A stretch of 64,000 nucleotides of DNA, from the NCBI GenBank assembly GCA_900073065.1, contig FJOG01000022.1, positions 171,357 through 235,356 on the forward strand. Direction: 5' to 3'. A model generated the notes under the pieces. It did not search any database. It saw only the letters and a list, made by a program, of their open reading frames with translations, and had not been told where the DNA came from. The translations under genes were made by a program, and so were the position numbers. This DNA comes from Phialocephala subalpina (lineage: Eukaryota; Ascomycota; Leotiomycetes; Helotiales; Mollisiaceae). Positions within the stretch are counted from its first letter, which is position 1, and each line of letters begins with the position of its first letter. Positions 45,657 through 56,937 of this stretch are shown here, piece after piece.

Positions 45657-47927
45657 TTAATTCAGCATAACATTGCTGGTGATGTCTCCTCTAACATTGC
45701 CATTGCTGATGATGTTACCAGATCCGGTATTCTGGTTGCTTCCAAGTCTTCTGCCCAGAATGTATTTGAGATCATCCTCGTCCGCAGGTCGAATCCTGAC
45801 TCGCTTGCTGTTGCCGTTCTTCCCGCCCGAGGATTTGCTCCCCTTGCCATTTGGTGAGACGTATCCGTTCGTGCCAAATTCTTCATGCGCGCTGTTCCTG
45901 TCGATGGCAAGACCGAATGGTCTGTGGATTGCAACAAGAGAAGCCCAAGCAACCGTGCCAGGGTTGCCCTCGATGTCGGGAATGTCAACGGTTCCGTTCT
46001 GATCTTGTTCGGAGTCGTCGAGTCGTACGACCTCGTCCTGGAGGAAGGTAGTTGGACCTGCTGCTGACCTTACGTACGATCTGTTCAGGCGGTATAGTGG
46101 AAATAGATGGTGTTCTCCGTCACGCATCTATCTAAGTTAGCTATTTATAAGTCTTTCGTCCCGGAGACCAGTCCACCAACTGAAGCTAGAATGTCTCTGA
46201 GTTGGGCTTGAGTGGAAATGCCGTCTCCATAGGCTGGGATATTAGGACATGGTACTGTGATTGATTCCCAACCCCAAGCTCTCTCCATATATTGAACCTT
46301 TCTGAGCTGGACTAGTCCGTTCTGTCCAGGCAGCTTAGTGACAGCTGCATTGTTGCAACCGCCAGGCCGTTGTGTTGAATCGAGTAGAAGCTTGCCGTTC
46401 GTGATCTCATAGCCGCGGATGACATCGAAGTTCGCACCCTCCTCAGCGGCGATGTCCCCTCCAACTTTGTTGGTGAGTCCAATAACTCAGACAATCCTGA
46501 GAGGGGTGTGCTCGAGATCCGACGTGGTTCTTCGTTCCTTCGCAGCCCCGACTGGCTTCTGGCAATTGCAATCGTTCGCTGCACAGCAATCGGCTGGGTC
46601 AATTACAGCTGGTGGTCCAGGAGCAAGAGGGTGGAGAGCCACTGGCACAATGTTTACTTCCCGTACTAGACCACGTACTCCTCCAGCCGGACCCTATCAT
46701 CTGTTAGCTATATTTCTTATAACACTGTGACCTATGGACAACAATAATTATGCGGTGACTTACATATACCGCTCACCAGCAAGTACGTTTAGATCCATTG
46801 GTGCAGGAACCTCTCTCAGAAATGCACCTGCACGCACCCGCATAATGTCACCAAGTCCTGGTGCCTGGTCTTGTGTGACTCGCCAAACACCACGGGTGAA
46901 CATCAGCTCTGATAGCATCTGCAAGTCCCCAGTCGACAACTCGCTGTCTCCAATTGGCTCGTCGCGGAGATTCTGGATCCATAGGACCAGAAAGCCTTCC
47001 CAATGACTTGCGACATTTCCTCCCCCATCCAGATTGTGAAGCGGAGCTCGCATCTCTAGGTTATCGTTCCATAACCCTGGAAGACGAAAGTCAGCTCTTC
47101 GCCATCTATAAAAGCTGCACCCGAGAATTATCTATGACCAAGAGAAGAATCATCGAAACTCACAGATAACTTGCCTTTCGGCAACACCCCGGCCTGGCGT
47201 CTGGACTGACATGTGTCGAAAAAAGTTTCTGTAATAGCTGCGGGTTTTGAGATTGTATTGACTAAAACAGTAGAAACCCAAAGTTAGCATGCGTACATTT
47301 CTCAAAGGGTTTCTAGTACAATGGAGCTTAAGCCAGTAAAACGTAGGTTAAACTGATATCCTAAGGCTTCAAGTATATCCGAGAAAGACGAGGGATAGAT
47401 AATATAAAATGCTCGGTAACTTACCACCAGAAGCCTTGGGTTATCACACCAAGATCAAAAAAGGTGCCGCAGTCCTCGTTCATTAGATTCAGCAACCAGA
47501 CAAGGAATTCGATATGGATGAGACGTCCGGTTCGACACATTGTAACAGTTTCATCATATGCTTCCTCACCAGTGCCGGTTTTGTCATCTGCCATGGACCC
47601 ATACATGTCGTGGTTATCAAATAGATCGTTGAATCGTAGACTGGTAAGGAGTCCTCCCACGTAATCAAACGTGATATTGGCCATAGGTATTGCTAAAGGA
47701 ATATTGAAGCCTGTTATGGCTGCTGTAAAGCTTAAGATAAGAGCTTGTGTACCACAAGTGCCAGTGGCCGCTCCAGTAGTGTCTACTGGTCCCTAGCCAA
47801 GGGCCAAATAGGGTAACAATGCATCAGCTCTCTCCTGTTGCGATCCACCTGGGAGTCATGGAATCGGTTGATTTGTGTCCCTAGGATCAGGCTGTGGTCG
47901 TGATCGCTGTGCTCGCTTTGGAGGCAT
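45657..47927 (-). pseudogene. Accessory family, copy A (decayed)
   Basis: Minus-strand copy of the family best preserved at 49776-52125. It starts at 47927 with MPPKRAQRSR. Recognisable blocks in order: LLPYLALG, GTCGTQALILS, LLNLMNEDCGTFFDLGVI, LWNDNLEMRAP, GVWRVTQDQ, LTNKVGGDIAAEEGANFDVI, NGLVQLRKVQ, then LFPLYRLNRS, FLQDEVVRLDDSEQ and FGLAIDRNSAHEEFGTNG. Reading is stopped by TGA at 47856, TAG at 47793 (Trp in copy B, so TGG to TAG) and TGA at 46487, plus at least one frame change near 47070. Introns near 47409 (donor GTAAGT) and elsewhere are still visible. The protein can no longer be made in full. Function unknown; homology to B and C is by eye. Confidence 0.7.
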
Positions 47928-48081
47928 CTTGTATACTTGATGGCGATAGCTTTGGGGGTTGAAATATCAAGTGAGTACCGAAGTCTGTAGATATATTTTT
48001 AAGCGTGGGAAATAAATATGTCGCTGATGGTCGAAGGAATGAAATAATGATTTGGTGCAGATCGATTGCATTATAAGAGGA

Positions 48082-49172
48082 CTAGAAGCCATCGCCACGT
48101 ACGGGAAGAAAGCCAAAGAACTCAAATAACACGAAAGCGAACACAGAAGAGTACCTTTGTCCAGAACCGAGTCCGATGCGTGTGAAAATGAACGCAGCAT
48201 GTCTATGCCAGGGACTGACTTGGCCCACTTGCATTTCTTGTCTGCTCTCCATTTTTCGAGTCACCAGCACCGCTTTACGGAGTCGAATGCGGCCTTCTGG
48301 CTTCGAAATCCATTCATAATGCATGAGTTTCGTTGTGTATTGCACCGCTGACAGTCGCTGCTCTGCTCGGAATTCTTGATGCTTTCCACTCCCAAGCTAT
48401 TGGGGTTCGGACAAGGCCTACAGACAATTGTTCGAAGGTCGAGTCCAAGGTGCTGCAAAGACTTGCCCATACCTAAGACATGATGCTCGAGTCTTTTGAC
48501 TTCTTGACACCCACCATACTCCTCGACAACAGTTCAGCATGGATTTTCGACGTGGAAAGTCGCTCCTGGACTGAATTCATAAAGCTTGTTGGCACCTCGT
48601 CCTGGCTCCGGCACCTAGCTTGCTATTCGATATCTTGTCGCAATCTGCTTACGAGGGTATCGGAGCCCGACGCAGAACGCTTGACTTGCTGTCACTTGCA
48701 CTTGCACGATGAATATTCCCACAGTCGTCGCCGCACAACGAGTTCGTCGGATCCGTAAATCTGGCGAGGCCCCGTTGTATTCTCTCCTCGGTTCTCGGCC
48801 CTCCTTTCTAGTCGTGAAGGGGAACGTAACTTCCATCGCCTTGCGATATCTTCGCATTTGTCGCACGACACTGGTTCTATGTGATCAAACTGGGATACTC
48901 TCCTTCTGTCTTGTGGTTCATGCCGCATGCGGCGGTATTCTGCCACTATTCTCGGTTTTCAAAGCCGTTGTCGAGACTGAGGCCGCATGCGTACAATTCT
49001 TCGCACCTTTGGTCCTCGTCAGTTGTGATATTTGAGCTCGGCACAACAATCGCTGTAGCCTGTCTGCTAGCATTAGATATTTTCGGCGCTTGCATGCTAT
49101 TTCGTCGGGTCTCATATGTCGTAGGGTTGAGATGTAGTCTTTCGATTGAGTCGTGACCGGACGCCTTTCCAC
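48082..49172 (-). pseudogene. Possible broken partner ORF upstream of copy A
   Basis: A cluster of minus-strand fragments in different frames: 48918-49172 (SKDYISTLRHMRPDEIACKR, then LADRLQRLLCRAQISQL), 48615-48866 and 48082-48345 (WISKPEGRIRLRKAV). They show a loose likeness to fragments at 52400-53180 (e.g. IACSSRK...ADQLLDLHSTIKL and WLKTEG), which lie in the same place relative to copy B. If real, this is a decayed coiled-coil/charged protein gene. I do not recognise it, and chance open frames are a real alternative. Confidence 0.25.
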
Positions 49173-49775
49173 GAAAGCTACCTTTTTAAACGCTGTCTGC
49201 GACTATTATGTCTTCGTTATGTATTTGCCGTGGTGGTTTATTTTCTTGAGCATGTGTGCAATGCAAGAAATGAGGGAAAATGACAAGAGTAACAAGACGA
49301 GTTGACGTTGAAGTAGCGCCAACTCTCGCAGTCGTATTTGCAAAGAGGCACCTAACACTTAGATCCTTAAATATAAGGCATCCACGAACTCCTGGCTCAA
49401 TCGCTAACTCGAGGCCCTGAAATAATCTCCAATGCTTGTTTTAACGCAACTCGTCTTAGTTGAAAAGTTCAGATCCATTGTTTGAATTTATAAAGATGCA
49501 TCGATTGCCCTTCATTTCACTATTATACGAAAGTTCACAAGACCTGTTCATAACTTGCATCTAACAGCGAGTAAAGACATGCTTTGATAGAGGGAAAAAC
49601 GGAGGCAGTGATTGGAACGAAAGATACTTTCGGTGAAAGTTTGTGTTTTATGTAAGGACTCCCTGTAATATTCTCATATTTTTAGGAGAAATTTCTTAAA
49701 ATAAGACTCGTTTCCTGAAACTGAAGATATACTATTAAAACATAAGAAATGCGCGTTTTGAAGGTTGGGCTTGGA
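49173..49775. other. AT-rich intergenic region
   Basis: About 600 bp separating the fragments upstream of copy A from the end of copy B. AT-rich, with no open frame of interest. Confidence 0.4.
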
Positions 49776-52125
49776 TTAACTCGAGTTTTGACTTGAACTC
49801 GAACTCGATGAACCCTCGAACTCAACGCCGAACCCCTTCAATATCTCATTCTCATCCACCCTCTGTCGTTGGACTCTTGCTGACTCGTGGACAGTCTCAG
49901 CACGCCTCTTCCGCGTGGCTCCAAGGCCGACTCTCAAGGCGACATTGACGTTGGCCGTCATACGACCTGCCTCACTAGCCGATGTTGTGATAATATCCTC
50001 AGCTTCGTTAGGATCTAAGGTCGCCAATTGAGCGAGAACCTCGTGATTGGCCTGGTAATTGCTTGACGCTGAATTGCCCGCTGGACTGCTCCCACACTGT
50101 TTCTCTGGAGGTCTCTGAGTTGTATTTGATCGCGCAGCAAGTGGCACCAAAGGCTGGCCGTTGGTGCGGAACTCGTCGGGAGCTTGAGTTTCATTCAGAG
50201 TCAGACCGAAAGCCGTATCAATTGCAGTCAATTGATCGAACATGATTGAACCTTCATGTCCTTCATAGTCTAGGATCCTGACATTACCGTCTCTGTCCGG
50301 AGTACTGTCCCAGAGCCGCACGATTTCACCAGTCAGGAAAGGAGTTCGTTGCGTTCTGGCTGCTGGAATGGCTCTGTTTAATGTGAAGAGTGGCAATGTG
50401 AGACCACCAATAGCTCTGGCTCTTACTCTTGGTTTGACGGATTTGGCGATTATATCCTGGATTGCGCGAGTGACATTTGCTTTCGGTTCCAGCGGATTCA
50501 TTGCCCTCCCACCTCCGAGAGTTGAAGGAAGTGGTCGAAGAGTGGGCTTATTGGACAGGCCCTGATTCACGGTCATCGCGCCATGGGTTGATTTGTCGCC
50601 GAGAACAATCCTGTAGAATTCGGCAGGTATGTCCACATCACCAATCCTGGGTGGTTGAGGGTTCTCATCAGGTTCATTGCCGCCTGTTTGTGCTGTACCA
50701 TCGAGGAGCGCTACTCGTCTTGACGACCAACCCCAAGGCCCCTTTCAAATCTTGCAGTTTTCTGAGTTGAACATGGCCTTGTATACCAGCAATATTGGTA
50801 ATGACCGCCAATTCATTCGGTCTCGATAACGAGTCAAGAAAAAAGTCGCCAATAGCGGTATTGAAACCGTCAAGAGCGTCAAAATTGGGGCCTCGTTCGT
50901 CTGCAATGGCACCTCCGATCTTGTTGGCAACGGCGATACAACGCACTATTCTGAATGGAACTTGACGACCTATACCAGCGCTCGTGGCCTGAACTGGTAT
51001 GCCTCGCCACGGAGGATCGGAACGACTTTCGGGATCCAGATCAGGCTCGGGCGCGCTTTCGTGGGGGACAATCTGTTGGATAGAAGCCCTGAGCACTGTT
51101 TGTTCCTCCACTCCGGGAGCATAGCTAGTTGATCTACATAATCTCCTGGTAATATGTCAGTCTCCACTACGGTGAAGAAAGAGATAACACAACATAGACT
51201 TACACGTATATATGGTCCGCTGGAACATCCAATGCACGGGGAATCACCTGAGGTCGAACAAAATGACCGACGTGCGCAAAAACGCTAGCATCCGGCGATG
51301 GTGGCGCCGATCCTGGTGATGATGGTAGTCTCTGTGATCTTTGAAAAGACCGTATCTCTTCCGTCACCACATACACACCAGCCTCAATATCGGCACGAAC
51401 CATCGCTCCCAAGTTCCAATTTCTGACTCGCCGTCGACCTGAACGAGATGACGCCAAAGGTGGTCCGAAGCTCTCCCAATGAGGAGTAACATTAGTACCG
51501 GGACGATGCGCTCGCATTCTTTCTTCTTCTCCATCGTTCCAGATCCGGATAGTAGGTCTGTTACGGTGTTGAGAATTATGTTGCACTCCAGTCAGAGCTA
51601 TGAAATTTCGGTTGAAGCCACTCTGTCCTGTGTCTCTTCTTTCCCACCGCACTCGATACCCTTCGGTGATGATACCCAAATCGAAGTTCGTCTGAAACTC
51701 TTCATTTGCAAGTTCAAGGAGTACTCGGAGACTCTCAGACTCGAGGTGATTTGGCTCACGAGCATGTCTCTCAATCTGGCTATCTCCTCTCTAGGATATT
51801 CTGGAAGTCTTCCAAGGAAATTGTCTACTCTACGGCGGAATCTTTAGCTAGCTTACAGTTCTTGAAGACTCTCTACTATCGGCTGTCTTCCCGGAAGATG
51901 GAACAAGTCCATTGCAGCTACCATGCTATTGCAGAGTGCGTGGTAACCACACAATCCAGCTCCTCCGCCAGGAGTGAAAATTGGAGTCCAACCCATGGCG
52001 AGCCAAGGTAGTAGTGTATCTTGAACAGACTCAGTAGGGTTAAATGGAGCCGGTTGATAGGCAATGGCCTGGGGAATACGAGGTAGCAATAGAGGAAGCA
52101 GGGGAGGCGGCACTTTAGGAGGCAT
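49776..52125 (-). CDS. Accessory family, copy B: unassigned multidomain protein
   Basis: Model complement(49776..50646, 50699..51145, 51204..51788, 51857..52125), about 723 residues, all GT-AG and in frame. The 51788 acceptor is the weakest point; TAA codons would occur without that intron. Order: MPPK tail and Pro-rich segment (1-30); a domain with LLPWLAMGW and GAGLCGYHALCNSM (about 40-75); FDLGIITEGYRVRW; a Trp/Arg segment with IRIWNDGEEERMRA, RRRVRNWNLGAMVRADI and GVYVVTEE; then two related beta-type modules, VPFRIVRCIAVANKIGG to GHVQLRKLQDLKGALGL and TLPLFTLNR to FLTGEIVRLWDS...EGHEGSIMFDQL...AFGL; last a disordered tail with a basic RKRR patch and a Ser run. No signal peptide; the tail suggests a nuclear protein. 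The CGYH motif recalls cysteine-peptidase active sites, but no His/Asp partner was located. Confidence 0.6.
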
Positions 52126-52399
52126 GTTGAAAGACGATGTTGTAATATTTGTGAGCCTCTACTATAGAAATCTAGATGTAATGAGCGCAAGAGCATGTTG
52201 AAGGGAGAATATAGCTTGAAATGCAAGCACAAATGCTTCCAGCGCCAGGCTTCCTTCGTCATGTATCTTGCACAAAGACAACCATAAAGAGGCCTTTCAC
52301 AGCCTTCCCTCATAACACTGACGCAAGCGGAAAGTGACATATTGCTATTGGGGCAAAAAGGCCTTTGTCCACGCCGAGCACTGAATAGGAAACACTACC
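52126..52399. promoter_or_regulatory. Presumed promoter region of copy B
   Basis: 274 bp upstream of the copy B start codon on the minus strand, before the next minus-strand fragment. No specific site found. Confidence 0.3.
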
Positions 52400-53494
52400 T
52401 TATTGTGAATCACCGTATGGATAGTGAGATCGTCCCTGCAATTGAAGTCCACATCGTGAAAATGATGGATTTAGAGGATGTGAAAAACAGATAAGTTCTG
52501 GAGAAGAGCGACTGAGTGCGTTCTGATAAGCGTGACGTACAAGACAATTGTGATGGGGTTGCACTTGGACTGCCAGTATCATATGATGGTCCTGATACGG
52601 TACATTGACTTGCCATCTCGTGGATCGATTTCCTTCTGTTTTGAGCCATGCCGCAATCTCAGAGGACCTGTATTTAAAGCAAGCAGACAAAGCTGAGCCT
52701 TCTGCTCTTGAGCCACCAATTGTGTCTCTGTAATTGTCAGCAACTTGGTATAAGGCAACATGCTCCGACATTCGTGACCCGGGCTTGGCGTTGGTATCAG
52801 AATCAGCTTGATGTTCGTCGTCAATGGTACTCGTCATCGAGTTAGACGCTGCATATCGTCGTTTCGACCCTCTCTTTGTTCTTCATTTGGTTCGTGGTCC
52901 ACAGTCGGCTTTCTTCGCATTCTCATGGCCCCATATTGCCTGGGCGATGGTGTTCGGCCTCCGTGCCCGAGCCTGGCTTGGGCGCGTCGAAGATCGACTT
53001 CCAGCTTGATTGTACTGTGCAAGTCCAGTAGCTGATCTGCTGTCCTAACTCGAGGCTGTTCTCCTCTCTTTCGACTTGAACAGGCTATTTTAATGATATC
53101 TCGTCGGCTCGTGTATTGCGCAAGAAGTTGATTTCGATAACTGTCGCCTGAGGTCGTCGTTTAGGATCTTCGCGTTCCCAAACTGCAGCCAACACGTGTG
53201 CTGACCAATCAATCCATCCGCTAAACAATCTCGTCCCTACTGTACCACCTGCAACAACTTTCTGTAGTATACATTCCAAGAAATGCGGTGCTGGATGTCA
53301 CGAATGATGCCTTCTGGTACCCGAGAGAGATCAAAGGAGACTGAGCGGAGTGCAATCCTGTGTGCTGTCTCGAGACGAACAGCAAACCATGGCCAGCAGA
53401 ATTCCACCTTGCCGTCAAGTGATGTGTGACAGAAATGCGTTTGAGGAAGTGCTTCGGAGTTCGAGGGCATATCTATGCTGCTTTCCGTTATCAA
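52400..53494 (-). pseudogene. Possible broken partner ORF upstream of copy B
   Basis: Minus-strand fragments in several frames: 53237-53494 (FAVRLETAHRIALRSVSFDL, then RVPEGIIRDIQHRI), 53085-53279 (SAHVLAAVWEREDPKRRPQ), a long frame from about 53180 to 52834 (YRNQLLAQYTSRRDIIKIAC, ADQLLDLHSTIKLEVDLRRA) and 52400-52837 (SEHVALYQVADNYRD, AAWLKTEGNRSTRWQVNV). Together they look like one protein of 350-400 residues split by frame changes or by introns I could not place. Loose similarity to 48082-49172 suggests a duplicated partner gene. Function unknown. Confidence 0.3.
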
Positions 53495-54448
53495 GTTTGC
53501 AGCAACGTTTCGAGATCTCGTTACTTGCGAATTGTTCTCTCGATCAATGCTTCACAGCTGTACTGTCAAACATGTACGCAGTAGAATGGGAGCTTAGTTC
53601 CCCGTCCTTCCTGGCGACTGTTGGATTGCCAGCAAGTGAAAGTGAGGCCTCAGTGTCAATAGCATCTTCTCCGCATGTCTTGGGCAATTTGTCTCACGAT
53701 TAAACTACTGCTGCATTATTTCCACCATCGATGAAGGTGTACTTTATCTTGGACTTTGGTCTACGTGAATGGAAATATGTCTCCTGTTTCATTGACCTTG
53801 TTCATGATATTTTCACTGTCTAGTGGGTGACTCGAGCAGCTTTTCAGAACGTTAGCACAATCCGTCTGCGTGTAAGTGTAATTGCGGTAAGCCTTCAGAA
53901 GCTGAGAACAAATGATAGTTCCGAGTCGATTTTAGCATTACTGGTCACGAGGTTGGTGAAAAGGGAAGTTTGACCCATTACTCCCTAACTCCCTAGTTTA
54001 TTCGTATGTCCTATCCCCCACACAAACTTTCCATACCCAGATTTCAGCGCACATTCGCTTTGTTCGAGGAAAACCTGGGCCAAATTGCCGAAATCTTAGG
54101 GCCTCACACACTCGCCTTGGACTCAATGAAGAAAGGTTTGACCCTATTTTTGAGCCTTTGAATGGATCATCTCTTCATCCCCTTCATAACTTCAAGAAGC
54201 TAGCGTTTGCTTGTTACACCTCAAAGATAATATGTTATTCACTTCGATGCAAGCGGCCACTCTTTCGATCGGACCTCGCTAAGCTTGAAAATTATCATTG
54301 TCCTTTTATCTAATCTTTCTTCTTAGTACAAGCGTGGATAGATGATATATGATGTCTTGATAAATTAGACTTCTCGCTTCATCCACGACATTTGAATGAA
54401 TTTTGCAATTTGCTTGTCGCACTCACCTTGAAAGTCAAATTTGCCAAA
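53495..54448. other. Intergenic between divergent copies B and C
   Basis: About 950 bp. AT-rich, no gene seen. It separates the minus-strand unit containing copy B from the plus-strand copy C. Confidence 0.4.
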
Positions 54449-56937
54449 ATGGCACCCAAAAAGCAGCCTACCCTCAAGCTGAGAGGGGTAGACAATAAGG
54501 TGACCAAGAAGACACCTAAAAAAGGAACGGCTAAAATAAAGGAGGATTACGAAACACAGATCAAGGTTAAGTCCGAAAAAGCCCCGAAGAATGCTCTCCT
54601 CCCATATCTCGCGCTAGGTTTAGCACCGGTCATTACTTCTGCTCAAGGGCTCTACTGTGGCATCAACGCGCTTCATATCAGTTAGTAAATTTCTTTTTAC
54701 CCTAATACGACTTCTTTCAGGATTCTGTGCCGGTACCTTTCGGCCTAAGTCGTGCTATCATCCAAGAATTAGAGACCTCTTTTCACTTGACACCACTCAT
54801 CAATCTTGATGGTATTGGAATTCTGGGTGCCAACGTCTCAACAGGCTATAACGCCGCCAGAGAAGCTCTTGCCGGACAAGGTAATGAGCCAGAGCCGCTT
54901 CCAAATAAATACTTCCACGATATATACGAGAGTCAAGCATATGGAGAAGCAGTAGATCTGTACATAGCGGGTCAACAGGCACAAGGCTTTTTCAATTGCT
55001 ACGAAAATCCCAGGGCCGAAATGCGCAATGAAAGGAGACGCCTCATGTCCCCAAATACCTTGTTTGACTCGCAGGTTGCCATCATACTTGATATAGTTAA
55101 TCAACAACATGGTACGAACTTTCTGCTGGGACTCATTGAACAAGGATTTCGAGGCCTCTGGAACAGCAACGATAAATGCGATCTAGAAGTGGTGTATAAC
55201 ACCAAGCTATAGGTAGCTCCGCTCAGAGAAGTTCGGAGTCGTCCAGTTATTTGGATTTGGCAGAACAACGCTTCAAAGCAAGGTCGCGCTAGAACTAGAA
55301 AAGACGATCATTGGGAAGGAATAGCTATTGCAAAGAGACCCGCCGGGGAAAGGACCCGGCGTGTACGATCTTGGGCCCTAGGTACTGAGGTCGAGAATGA
55401 TATCAAGAACGGAGTATGGATCGTTGAAAGTGGGTGTCTATTCCCAGTCGTGCTATCCATTCCCAGAAGTTTGGGATGTATCGCACGTTTGTACTCCGAA
55501 TCGAGACGCTTGAAGCACCCCGCATTCTTTGATATTGCCAACACAATTAGTCATACCACCGACTAACCTTTTCGCACAGGTGACATTGGTAGCGAAGGCC
55601 TTGAACGGTTCCTGGAGGCTAGGTCTGGTCCGTTCGTGAGAGAAGTCCTCCCTCCTCCTAGCTTAGAAGTGCCTGATGGTATGAGATCCATAGAGCATTC
55701 CAATGGTGAGCATGTCGGCCTGGTATTCGAATCTGATATTCGACGGATCGAGGACCTCCACGCAAACGCTCCCACAGCAGCCACGGATCCTGCTTGGGTA
55801 GCAAGGGATGGACCGTCTGATACCGAGCCTAAGGCCAAACACAACCCTATGCAACAAGCCATCCCAGGTTCCACAAAGCCAGAAGTCGCAAGAGACGCGT
55901 ATAGAGGTGTCCCTACCCCATTCGTTATCTTCCGTACTGCGGAGATCACCGATAAGCTTAGATCAAGTCCAAAAAATATCGATGACGAAGTCAAGTATAT
56001 CGACTCATATACTTACGACAACGGAGACTTTATTCTCCAACGTGGAGGGACATATCCCCGCAACGGCACTGTCACCAACATCGAAGGCGGCGAAGGATCC
56101 ATTCACAATCGTGTTCTTCAGAACGTATTTTCCCCTTGGGGATTGCAAGATACTTTACCCGTAGCTGCCGGTATTAGTCTGACAGTAGCATCATCTCCTG
56201 AAGCCATCCAGAATGAAGCTCGCAAATGGGGCATCGAGGAAGTCAGCAACAACAAAGCCAGAGCTATCAAAGACATCAAGGATTTTCAGGGGGCTAGAAC
56301 CTGCTACCTGCCAATGTTCCGCGTCCTCAAAAACATCGAGACTATAACCGTCAGGACCTGGGCCGATAGAAGAGAAAAGATTATTTTCCAGGAAGGGAAG
56401 ATCATACTCGGCGATTTGAATGTGAATAAAGGTCAGAGACAAGTCACGGACTTTGAAGGCTATGTTGCCGTGGTTCCAGCCAAACGGCTTGAGCTGATCG
56501 TCCGTCCTTAGAATCTTCGTTTGTCGAACGAAGGAATGGGGAGAGCAGGAGGACTGAATGTTCCGACAGAAGGTCCGGCGCTCATTGTTGTGGCTGATGT
56601 AGCAGCGAAAGGTGTAAAGAAGGGTGCCAAACGCTCACGTCCTGCTGACGATGATGACGATGAAGATGACAACGACAACGATAACGACAGCGACAATGAC
56701 AACGACGATAAACCAGCAAAAAAGGCAAAGACGAGTTGTAAGAAGGTAGCTCCCTCCAGCTCTGGCGATGACCCTCTAGCACAGGAGATCAAGAAGATTG
56801 AGGAAAAGAGTGGCACAAATATCCTTGTTACCCCAAGCATTGACTCCGAGGACGAATTGGCTTCCCTTCCCACTCCTCCCAAGGAGAGTACTAAGAAGAC
56901 GCCCAAGAAGACGACCACTAAGACCAAGAAGTAAATT
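54449..56937 (+). pseudogene. Accessory family, copy C (two in-frame TAG codons)
   Basis: Plus-strand copy. It starts MAPKKQPTLKLRG with a Lys-rich tail, then LLPYLALGLAPVITSAQGLY-CGINALHIS, a long middle segment absent from the B model, TNFLLGLIEQGFRG, VIWIWQNN, RRVRSWALGTEVENDIKNGV, and the two modules (FVIFRTAEITDKL to GGEGSIHNRVLQ; TCYLPMFRVLKNI to FQEGKIILGDLNVN and VTDFEGYV). An intron near 54681-54749 is needed; donor GTAAAT at 54685 with acceptor at 54749 keeps frame. TAG codons at 55210-55212 and 56509-56511 interrupt regions where similarity to copy B continues on both sides; both fit CAG originals. The frame after the second TAG runs 142 codons to 56937 and encodes KKGAKRSRP, an Asp/Asn run and a Lys-rich end. 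A gene ending at 56511 is an alternative for the second stop, but not for the first. Confidence 0.6.
56644..56712 (+). repeat. GAT/GAC/AAC trinucleotide-like tract
   Basis: A run of GAY and AAY codons encoding an Asp/Asn stretch of about 22 residues in the tail of copy C. It is preceded and followed by Lys-rich segments. The in-phase codon repeat suggests it expanded while coding. Confidence 0.7.

Noticed and set aside
52808..53035. Plus-strand frames over 52.8-53.0 kb
   Set aside because: Trp/Cys/Ser-rich and antisense to a charged minus-strand frame; they look like shadows.
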